From contig CAZGLR010000018.1 of NCBI GenBank assembly GCA_964526635.1, positions 1 to 37,134 of the forward strand: a stretch of 37,134 nt of DNA, written 5' to 3'. The position numbers and the translations under genes were made by a program. How positions within the stretch are numbered: the first letter of the stretch is position 1; every line of letters starts with the position of its first letter. Source of the stretch: CAZGLR01 sp964526635 (GTDB lineage: Bacteria > Zixibacteria > MSB-5A5 > GN15 > JAAZOE01). This document shows, in pieces, positions 9,484-15,489 of the stretch. The notes beneath the pieces were generated by a model. The model was not told the origin of the DNA and did not search any database. It was given only the letters and a program-made list of their open reading frames with translations.

Positions 9484-10854
9484 TCAGACGTTGGCTTTAC
9501 TTTTGCCTTTGAATAATTTCTGTATTTGTGAAATAAATTTTGTGTAGGCGATCACGATAACATGATCGCCGGGCTCGAACGTCGTTTCACCATCAGGGAC
9601 AATCATAGTCTTTTTGCGGATAATGCTTCCGATCAGTGCGCCCTGACGGGTTTTCTTCCAGATCTTCTTGAGCGGTGTTCCGGTTATCGATGATTCATCG
9701 GGGACCACCAGCCGCAAGACCTCGATATCGGCCTCTCCCAGGCGTACTACACCACCGAAATGGCCATGACTGATAATCTGCATAATCTGCCGCGCCGCCG
9801 TCACCCGCGGATTTATAACATGATCAATACCCAGCGAATGAAACAGCCGGTCATGATGATATTCCATCGATACCGCCGTAACCTCCCGAGCGCCCTCGGC
9901 CTTGGCCAGAAGGGCCGACATCATGTTGTAATCGGCTTCCTCGGATGAGGCAATAAAGAAGTCGGCCTTTTTAATGTCCAACGAACGGAGCACATCCGAA
10001 TCAGTACAGTCACCATGAATGACTTCAGTCCGGGCCAGTGATCCGGCCATCTCCTCGGCATGCTGACGCAAGGGATCGATTAAAGTCAGCCCTGAGACCT
10101 TCCGCTCAATCGCGGCCGCAACCTCAGCCGTGATCAAATTACTGCCGGTGACAATCGCCTTTTTGATCCTGACATTATCGGCATTAATTAATCCCAGAAA
10201 TGACTCCACCGCTGACCGCGGAAACAGACTGTACACCTTATCTCCGGGTTCAATGACAAAATCGCCGGGAGGGATGATGTTCTTGTGATCGCGAAGAACC
10301 GCCGCCACCAGAAAAATTTCAGGCTCCATCATCCTGCGCAGTTCGATCAGGGATTTGCCGGCCATCGGCATACCGTCTTTGATCCGATATCCGCGCATAA
10401 GAACGTTGCCATTCTCAAAATTTATCGCATCACTGGCTCCCGGCGTTTCAAAATACTGGAGGATGGCATCGACCACGACTTGTTCGGGAAATATAAAATC
10501 GGTTACGCCCAGATCAATCAGGCTGACATGGCGGTCCGGAGAGACAAACTCACGGCTCCGCAGGCGGGCGATCCGTTGCGGAACGCCATACTGCTTGGCA
10601 ATACTGCAGACCAGGAGATTAATTTCATCAATAGGAGTAACCGCGATAACCATATCGGCCTGCTCGATACCGGCATTCTCCAGCGCCCGCGGCGACGATC
10701 CCGAGGCCGTTATCACCTGAAGATCCATCTTCTCGGCAATCGTCTCGCCGATTTCCTGGTCGGCCTCGATCAGCGAGATCGTATGTTTTTCATAGAGGAG
10801 CTGCTCGGCCAGACTATAGCCGACCACACCTCCGCCGATAATAACAATTTTCAC
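9484..10854 (-). CDS. trkA: Trk system gating subunit TrkA (tandem RCK domains)
   Basis: The 456-residue cytoplasmic protein is a tandem repeat of RCK_N (Rossmann NAD/nucleotide-binding) and RCK_C domains, the usual TrkA layout and length. The first half carries the nucleotide motif IIGGGVVGYSLAEQL at the extreme N terminus; the second copy (ATGSNLITAEVAAAI, near residue 235) has the degenerate glycine motif normal for the second TrkA half. RCK_C segments rich in the pattern PGDxxxxF/PGDHVIVIAY close each half. It binds nucleotides and gates TrkH. The start is GTG with AGGA nine bases upstream. It lies directly behind a recognisable promoter and 4 bases before trkH. Confidence 0.95.
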   Translation of the reverse strand: MKIVIIGGGVVGYSLAEQLLYEKHTISLIEADQEIGETIAEKMDLQVITASGSSPRALENAGIEQADMVIAVTPIDEINLLVCSIAKQYGVPQRIARLRSREFVSPDRHVSLIDLGVTDFIFPEQVVVDAILQYFETPGASDAINFENGNVLMRGYRIKDGMPMAGKSLIELRRMMEPEIFLVAAVLRDHKNIIPPGDFVIEPGDKVYSLFPRSAVESFLGLINADNVRIKKAIVTGSNLITAEVAAAIERKVSGLTLIDPLRQHAEEMAGSLARTEVIHGDCTDSDVLRSLDIKKADFFIASSEEADYNMMSALLAKAEGAREVTAVSMEYHHDRLFHSLGIDHVINPRVTAARQIMQIISHGHFGGVVRLGEADIEVLRLVVPDESSITGTPLKKIWKKTRQGALIGSIIRKKTMIVPDGETTFEPGDHVIVIAYTKFISQIQKLFKGKSKANV

Positions 10855-10900
10855 GTTCGGTTATCCTGTTTTATCAACCACCACGGACCAGGGAAGCCCT

Positions 10901-10928
10901 ATTATACTTATCGACGCCTCCCCTGCAA
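10901..10928 (-). promoter_or_regulatory. sigma70-type promoter of trkA-trkH
   Basis: The minus strand has a perfect TATAAT (10901-10906) preceded after 16 nt by TTGCAG (10923-10928). The predicted start, near 10894, leaves a leader of about 40 nt before the trkA GTG. Confidence 0.6.
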
Positions 10929-10943
10929 AATGTTGCCCTACAT

Positions 10944-10974
10944 AAAAAACCGGCCATATCACGGCCGGTTTTTC
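10944..10974 (-). terminator. Rho-independent terminator after dnaJ
   Basis: AAAAACCGGCC and GGCCGGTTTTT make an 11-bp perfect stem with a 7-nt loop, and on the minus strand the stem runs into a T tract. It is about 90 bases past the dnaJ stop. Because the stem is bracketed by A and T runs it could also work in the other direction. Confidence 0.9.
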
Positions 10975-11064
10975 GATTTTGATGTCATACGGAAAGGTAA
11001 ACGGTTGTTTCGATTATTGTCAAGGTTAAAAAGCAAGTACCTTATTGCGGTAGATATAATTCCC

Positions 11065-12207
11065 TTACCGGGCAACCCCTTCGGAAACCTCCTCAAACTG
11101 CCGCAGCAGCTCCTTCTGGCGTTCGGAGAGATTGGTCGGCGTTTGGACATTTACAGTTACATATAGATCACCGCTTTTGTCATCAACCTTGAGTCCGGCG
11201 CCCTTGAGCCGCAACACCGTCCCGGGCTGCGTCCCCTCCGGAACTTTGAGCATGACCTTTTGAGCCAGCGTCTGAACCGGGACTCTGGTCCCCAGCGCCG
11301 CCTGCACAAAGCTGATATCCACCGATGTCCGGATATCTTTGCCCTCGCGATCGAACTTTTGCTTATCCATATCGACTCTCACTTTAATTTTTAAATCTCC
11401 GGCCGGGCCGCCGTTGGTCCCCGGATAACCCAGACCGCGCAGCCGGATAGTCTCGCCATCGGCGATACCGGCTGGTATTTTGACTTTGATCGTCTTGCGC
11501 TTTTTGACTGTCCCTCTCCCCCGGCAGGCCGGGCAATCCTCACCGCGAATAACACCCTGTCCCAAACATGAGGGGCAGGGCCGACTGATCGAAAATCCGC
11601 CCTGGGCGAAAGCCGTACGACCGGTTCCCTGACAGCGCGGACAAATCTTTTCCCCGGCCCCGGTCACTTTCCCGCTGCCACGGCACTGATCGCATGATTC
11701 GGGGACTCCGAGGCGTACGGTTTTAGTTGTCCCGGCTTGGGCTTCGGCGGGCGCAATGGCTAATGATGCCGTCACTGTACGGCCCTTTTTCGGTCCGGTG
11801 GGGCGCGGCTGCCTTCGCGCACGGCTCCGGATATTATCGCCAAACATTGATCCGAAAATATCCCCAAGTCCGCCGCCAAAGAGATCGTTGATATCAAAAT
11901 CGCCGCCGAATGCCTGCGAGAAATCCTGATTGGTGTAGAAGCGGCCGCCGCCACCGGGAAAACCGCCGGGCTGACCATAGGCCTGCCCACCACCGAAACG
12001 GCGCATGGAATCATATTGCTGCCGTTTCTGATCGTCCGACAAGACACTATAGGCCTCGGAAATCTCCTTGAATTTTTCCTCGGCCGTCTTATCGTCCTTA
12101 TTACGGTCCGGGTGGTACTTCATGGCCAGTTTACGGTACGCCTTTTTGATGGCATCCTTATCGGCCTTTTCATCCACACCAAGTATGTCGTAGTAGTCCT
12201 TCGGCAT
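11065..12207 (-). CDS. dnaJ: Chaperone DnaJ (type I, Hsp40)
   Basis: The 380-residue product has the complete class I layout. The J domain (about 1-70) has HPD in KYHPDRNKDD, which stimulates DnaK ATPase. A Gly/Phe-rich linker follows (about 72-115), then four CxxCxGxG repeats (CDQCRGSG, CPRCQGTG, CPSCLGQG, CPACRGRG) forming two zinc centres, and two C-terminal substrate-binding beta domains with a dimerisation tail. Length equals the family norm. It follows a second, compact DnaJ-like gene by 10 bases and presumably shares its transcript; a strong terminator lies downstream. No obvious ribosome site precedes the ATG, consistent with translational coupling to that gene. Confidence 0.97.
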   Translation of the reverse strand: MPKDYYDILGVDEKADKDAIKKAYRKLAMKYHPDRNKDDKTAEEKFKEISEAYSVLSDDQKRQQYDSMRRFGGGQAYGQPGGFPGGGGRFYTNQDFSQAFGGDFDINDLFGGGLGDIFGSMFGDNIRSRARRQPRPTGPKKGRTVTASLAIAPAEAQAGTTKTVRLGVPESCDQCRGSGKVTGAGEKICPRCQGTGRTAFAQGGFSISRPCPSCLGQGVIRGEDCPACRGRGTVKKRKTIKVKIPAGIADGETIRLRGLGYPGTNGGPAGDLKIKVRVDMDKQKFDREGKDIRTSVDISFVQAALGTRVPVQTLAQKVMLKVPEGTQPGTVLRLKGAGLKVDDKSGDLYVTVNVQTPTNLSERQKELLRQFEEVSEGVAR

Positions 12208-12217
12208 CTATATCTAC

Positions 12218-12796
12218 TTACGTTTCTCTCACTCTCATGACAATCGTCAGATAGAGATTGTCGACCTTTAATCGTTGTGTCATACCGCTGGCGACATTGG
12301 CCGGAATCGTTATTCGGGCTGCTCTTTTATAATCGACCTCGCCGGTACCGCCGCACTCCGGGCAACGATAAAACGCGATCTGCCCGAACCCGTAACAGCG
12401 ACGGCATTTGCGCACCAGTGGCACAATCAGCTTCACCGGCCCGCCACGCCGGGCCTCATCCGGATTCAGCTCGAGATACAGATTCAGGAACTCAGGCGCA
12501 TCGAGGTTAAAAAAAGTCAGGACTCCATCGCGCAAATCATCAAACACATCCTGAACCTGTCCCCGCTGCCTCGGGATATTGAGATGAACCACCCATTCGG
12601 CCTTTTCGGCAACGTCGATACCATTTTGAAATCCGGCCAGTCGTTCGTAGGCCAGAAGGATTCGTTTGAACTTCTCACCCGAATCGCCGGTGATATCCGG
12701 ATGATATTTTTTTGCCATACGCCGAAAGGCGGCTTTGATTTCCTCAGCGCTGGCATTGCGATCTATACCCAGTTGTTCAAACGGATCTGAAGTCAT
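12218..12796 (-). CDS. Compact DnaJ-like co-chaperone with a half zinc finger
   Basis: This 192-residue protein starts with a J domain (about residues 4-58, HPD in KKYHPDITGD). It has no Gly/Phe linker; instead a charged and hydrophobic stretch leads into a piece of DnaJ C-terminal domain I (around LELNPDEARRGGPVKLIVPL). Two zinc knuckles follow, CRRCYGFG and CPECGGTG, which would hold one zinc rather than the two of DnaJ. After RITIPANVASGMTQRLK the protein ends, so domain II and the dimerisation tail are absent. The likely role is a specialised DnaK partner that still grips substrates; this is inference. It lies directly upstream of dnaJ and 74 bases downstream of dnaK. The ATG has no Shine-Dalgarno sequence and sits at the predicted transcription start. 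Confidence 0.85.
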   Translation of the reverse strand: MTSDPFEQLGIDRNASAEEIKAAFRRMAKKYHPDITGDSGEKFKRILLAYERLAGFQNGIDVAEKAEWVVHLNIPRQRGQVQDVFDDLRDGVLTFFNLDAPEFLNLYLELNPDEARRGGPVKLIVPLVRKCRRCYGFGQIAFYRCPECGGTGEVDYKRAARITIPANVASGMTQRLKVDNLYLTIVMRVRET

Positions 12797-12801
12797 ATCA
12801 C

Positions 12802-12830
12802 ATAGTATACGAGTCGAATCTATGCGTCAA
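12802..12830 (-). promoter_or_regulatory. Promoter of the dnaJ-like/dnaJ operon, probably giving a leaderless mRNA
   Basis: The minus strand reads TTGACG (12825-12830), 17 nt, TACTAT (12802-12807), then only five bases to the ATG at 12796. The expected transcription start coincides with the A of the start codon. No ribosome site is present. Confidence 0.5.
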
Positions 12831-12843
12831 TCAACAACCGTGA

Positions 12844-12870
12844 GAAAAGGGCCCCGCAGGGCCCATTTTC
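12844..12870 (-). terminator. Rho-independent terminator directly after dnaK
   Basis: Beginning at the base after the dnaK TAA, the minus strand shows GGGCCC, a 4-nt TGCG loop, GGGCCC, with AAAA before and TTTTC after the stem. It separates dnaK from the downstream dnaJ operon. Confidence 0.85.
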
Positions 12871-14781
12871 TTACTTATCATCATCGACTACTTCGAAATC
12901 GGCATCGACCGAATCATCCTCAGGCGCCGGTTGTGCCCCGGCGCCATTGCCACCGGGGTGCGGACTTGACTGTTGCCCGGCCGACTGCTGCTGATATACC
13001 TGCTGAGCCGCAGCGTGCCAGGCGGCATTGAGATCATCGGCCGCCGCCTTGATCGCGTCGGTATCATCGCCTTTCAGGGCTTCTTTGACACGTTCCACAG
13101 CCGCCTCGATCTTCGTCTTTGTGTCGGCGTCAATCTTGTCGCCGACATCGGCCAGATTCTTCTCGGCCATAAAGACCGCCTGATCAGCCTGGTTGCGGAT
13201 TTCAACGCGCTGCTTCTTGCGTTCGTCATCCGCCTTGTTGGCTTCGGCATCTTTAACCATCTGCTCGATCTCAGCCTCACTGAGACCGGATGAGGTCTCG
13301 ATGCGAACCGACTGTTTTTTGTTGGTGCCCTTATCAACAGCCGAGACTTCAAGAATACCGTCTGCCGAGATATCGAATGTCACCTCGATTTGCGGGATAC
13401 CGCGCGGCGCCGGCGGAATACCATCGAGGAAGAATTTCCCGATTGTCTTGTTATCGGCCGCCATCTTCCGCTCACCCTGAAGCACATGAATCTCGACGGT
13501 TGTCTGGTTGTTATCAGCGGTTGAGAAAATCTGTGACTTCTTGGTCGGGATCGTCGTATTGCGCTCGATAATCGGCGTACTTACACCACCCAGCGTCTCG
13601 ATACCCAGTGTCAGCGGAGTTACATCCAGAAGCAGCAACTCCTTGACATCGCCGGTCATGACACCACCCTGGATAGCGGCACCGATCGCGACCACTTCAT
13701 CGGGATTGACCGATTTGTTGGGCTCACGGCCAAACAGCTTCTTGACTGTCTCGCTGATTTTCGGCATACGCGTCATGCCGCCGACAAGGACGACTTCCTT
13801 GACATCGCTGAACGAGATTTTAGCGTCTTCAACCGCCTTGCGGCACGGCTCAACTGTCCGTTCAACCAAATCCTCGACCATCGATTCGAATTTGGCTCGG
13901 GTCAGATTCAGATTCAAATGCCGCGGACCATTTGAGTCGGCCGTGATAAACGGCAGGTTGATACCGGTTTCCATGGTCGCCGACAATTCGATCTTAGCCT
14001 TTTCGGCCGCTTCTTTCAAGCGTTGCATGGCCATCGGATCTCTCGACAAATCGATACCATCGGACTTCTTGAACTCACTGACCAGCCAGTCAATGATACG
14101 CTTATCGAAATCATCACCGCCAAGATGTGTGTCGCCGTTGGTGGCGAGTACTTCGAAAACGCCATCAGACAGATCCAGAACGGAAATATCAAACGTACCG
14201 CCGCCAAGATCATACACTGCAATCTTGCCGGTTTTGCTCTTGTCAAGACCATAGGCCAGCGCGGCCGCGGTCGGTTCGTTGATGATTCGCCTGACCTTGA
14301 GTCCGGCAATACGACCGGCATCCTTGGTGGCCTGACGCTGACGATCATTGAAATAAGCGGGGACAGTAATCACCGCCTCGGTGACTTCCTGGCCGAGATA
14401 CTCTTCGGCAGCTTTCTTGAGGTACGACAAGACCATGGCCGAAACCTGCGGCGGGGCATATTCTTTGCCTTTCATGATCACGCGCGGCTCGCCGTTTTCA
14501 TTGCGTTCGACCTTGTATGGGAAGTTCTTGATTTCCTCGGTCACTTCATCGAACACACGGCCCATGAAGCGCTTTATTGAAAACACAGTGTTTTCCGGGT
14601 TGGTCACTGCCTGTCGCTTGGCCACCGATCCGACAAGTTGTTCGTTGTTTTTATCAATTGCCACAACCGATGGTGTCGTACGACCTCCCTCGGGATTGGT
14701 AATCACCCGGGGCTCCTGCCCCTCGATAACCGCCACACACGAGTTGGTTGTACCTAAATCTATACCAATAATTTTGCTCAT
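12871..14781 (-). CDS. dnaK: Chaperone DnaK (Hsp70)
   Basis: The 636-residue protein is a full-length Hsp70. The ATPase domain (about 1-380) shows IGIDLGTTNSCVAV at the N terminus, VPAYFNDRQRQATKDAG, the phosphate-2 loop VYDLGGGTFDISVL and the adenosine motif VVLVGGMTRMPKI. The linker is ELLLLDVTPL; the substrate-binding domain and helical lid follow, and the tail is Gln/Gly-rich and then acidic, ending DADFEVVDDDK. It folds and refolds proteins with DnaJ and GrpE. The start at 14781 is chosen because AAAGGAG lies seven bases upstream; an in-frame ATG eight codons earlier lacks this. It lies downstream of hsp20 with an 81-base spacer holding a strong hairpin. grpE and hrcA are not in the window. 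Confidence 0.98.
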   Translation of the reverse strand: MSKIIGIDLGTTNSCVAVIEGQEPRVITNPEGGRTTPSVVAIDKNNEQLVGSVAKRQAVTNPENTVFSIKRFMGRVFDEVTEEIKNFPYKVERNENGEPRVIMKGKEYAPPQVSAMVLSYLKKAAEEYLGQEVTEAVITVPAYFNDRQRQATKDAGRIAGLKVRRIINEPTAAALAYGLDKSKTGKIAVYDLGGGTFDISVLDLSDGVFEVLATNGDTHLGGDDFDKRIIDWLVSEFKKSDGIDLSRDPMAMQRLKEAAEKAKIELSATMETGINLPFITADSNGPRHLNLNLTRAKFESMVEDLVERTVEPCRKAVEDAKISFSDVKEVVLVGGMTRMPKISETVKKLFGREPNKSVNPDEVVAIGAAIQGGVMTGDVKELLLLDVTPLTLGIETLGGVSTPIIERNTTIPTKKSQIFSTADNNQTTVEIHVLQGERKMAADNKTIGKFFLDGIPPAPRGIPQIEVTFDISADGILEVSAVDKGTNKKQSVRIETSSGLSEAEIEQMVKDAEANKADDERKKQRVEIRNQADQAVFMAEKNLADVGDKIDADTKTKIEAAVERVKEALKGDDTDAIKAAADDLNAAWHAAAQQVYQQQSAGQQSSPHPGGNGAGAQPAPEDDSVDADFEVVDDDK

Positions 14782-14800
14782 TTGCCGACTCCTTTCACAA

Positions 14801-14832
14801 TTCAAGCTCCGACCACCCGGACGGAGCTTGAA
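14801..14832. promoter_or_regulatory. Perfect 11-bp inverted repeat between hsp20 and dnaK
   Basis: TTCAAGCTCCG and CGGAGCTTGAA are perfect arms with a 10-nt spacer, placed just upstream of the dnaK ribosome site. On the minus strand it is not followed by a T run, so it is not a dnaK-proximal terminator. The arm/spacer geometry is like the CIRCE heat-shock operator (9-bp arms, 9-nt spacer), but the sequence does not match TTAGCACTC. It may be an operator or an mRNA processing or stabilising stem. Confidence 0.55.
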
Positions 14833-14862
14833 ATCGAATACAATTTTTTCGAATCAAACAGC

Positions 14863-15282
14863 CTACTTCACTTCGATATCGATCTGGCGAGGCTGCGCTT
14901 CCGGTTTGACCGGAAGGGTTATGATAACCTGGCCGTTTTTGTAGTCGGCTGATACCCCGGATTTGTCAATTGTCTCCGGCAGTCGATAAACCCGCGAAAA
15001 GCTGCCAAAAAACCGTTCCGAACGGACTATCGTCGCTTTTTCATCTTCCGGGCGCTTTTTTTCACCTTTAACGGTCAACAAATCTTCCTTGATCGAGATA
15101 TTGACATCCTCGCGGCTCACTCCCGGCAAATCGGCGACAATCCGGAAATCATTGACGGTCTTGATGACATCCATCTGCACCGGGAAATCGGCCACTTCAA
15201 AGTAATCGGCCCGGCGCGGTGCGATGGAAGAGTTGGTCACGTTGTTCTCACGTCGTTGGGGACGGCATACTGTTGCGATCAT
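14863..15282 (-). CDS. Small heat shock protein, Hsp20/alpha-crystallin family
   Basis: The 139-residue product has a short N-terminal arm and an alpha-crystallin domain (about 38-130) with the family landmarks ADLPGVSREDVNISI, LTVKGEKK and GSFSRVYRLPETID. A C-terminal I-x-I motif (IDI, five residues from the end) normally docks neighbouring subunits in the oligomer. It holds unfolding proteins for DnaK/DnaJ to refold, which fits its place directly upstream of dnaK in the same orientation. The ATG at 15282 is preceded by GTGAGGTG. Upstream is a 207-base regulatory region with a sigma54-like promoter and two inverted repeats. Confidence 0.95.
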   Translation of the reverse strand: MIATVCRPQRRENNVTNSSIAPRRADYFEVADFPVQMDVIKTVNDFRIVADLPGVSREDVNISIKEDLLTVKGEKKRPEDEKATIVRSERFFGSFSRVYRLPETIDKSGVSADYKNGQVIITLPVKPEAQPRQIDIEVK

Positions 15283-15331
15283 TTTGACACCTCACTTTTC
15301 TCTAAGATTTTCAGTTTCTGATGAGAAGTAT

Positions 15332-15348
15332 TACAAAGCGCGTGCCAA
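15332..15348 (-). promoter_or_regulatory. Candidate sigma54 (-24/-12) promoter of hsp20-dnaK
   Basis: The minus strand reads TTGGCACG, 4 nt, TTGTA. The -24 half matches the sigma54 consensus (TTGGCACG) fully; the -12 half has GT instead of GC, with the required 10 nt between the GG and GT dinucleotides. The predicted start is about 40 nt before the hsp20 ATG. A weaker sigma70-like element (TATAGT repeats, 15361-15372) lies just upstream and is an alternative. Confidence 0.45.
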
Positions 15349-15413
15349 AACAAGTAAGCTACTATACTATAAGGGTTTATGATTATCCGCTAATTTTCCA
15401 AAGACAACCCCAA

Positions 15414-15428
15414 CTGCCACCATGGCAG
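15414..15428. promoter_or_regulatory. Inverted repeat, distal part of the hsp20 control region
   Basis: CTGCCA and TGGCAG form perfect 6-bp arms around 3 nt, about 70 bp upstream of the candidate -24 element. It could be an activator site or the hairpin of a weak terminator for the upstream HEAT-protein gene, although no T run follows on the minus strand. Confidence 0.35.
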
Positions 15429-15440
15429 ACATAGGGCCAG

Positions 15441-15462
15441 TTTGGCATTTCAATATGCCAAA
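15441..15462. promoter_or_regulatory. Inverted repeat, candidate enhancer-protein binding site
   Basis: TTTGGCAT and ATGCCAAA form perfect 8-bp arms with a 6-nt spacer. The site is about 100 bp upstream of the sigma54-like promoter, the usual distance for NtrC-family activators. No T run follows on either strand, which argues against a terminator. Confidence 0.45.
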
Positions 15463-15489
15463 TGAGCCGCCATTGTGACAGATGGTCGT

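Noticed and set aside
10285..11166. Plus-strand open frame of 293 codons across trkA, the terminator and dnaJ
   Set aside because: It runs antisense through two well-identified genes and through a terminator hairpin; the protein is rich in His/Arg as expected from antisense reading.
14801..14832. CIRCE element for HrcA
   Set aside because: The geometry is similar but the arms (TTCAAGCTCCG) do not match the highly conserved TTAGCACTC sequence.
15441..15462. Terminator for the HEAT-protein gene
   Set aside because: The stem is clear but no T tract follows on the minus strand; a regulatory site is more likely.
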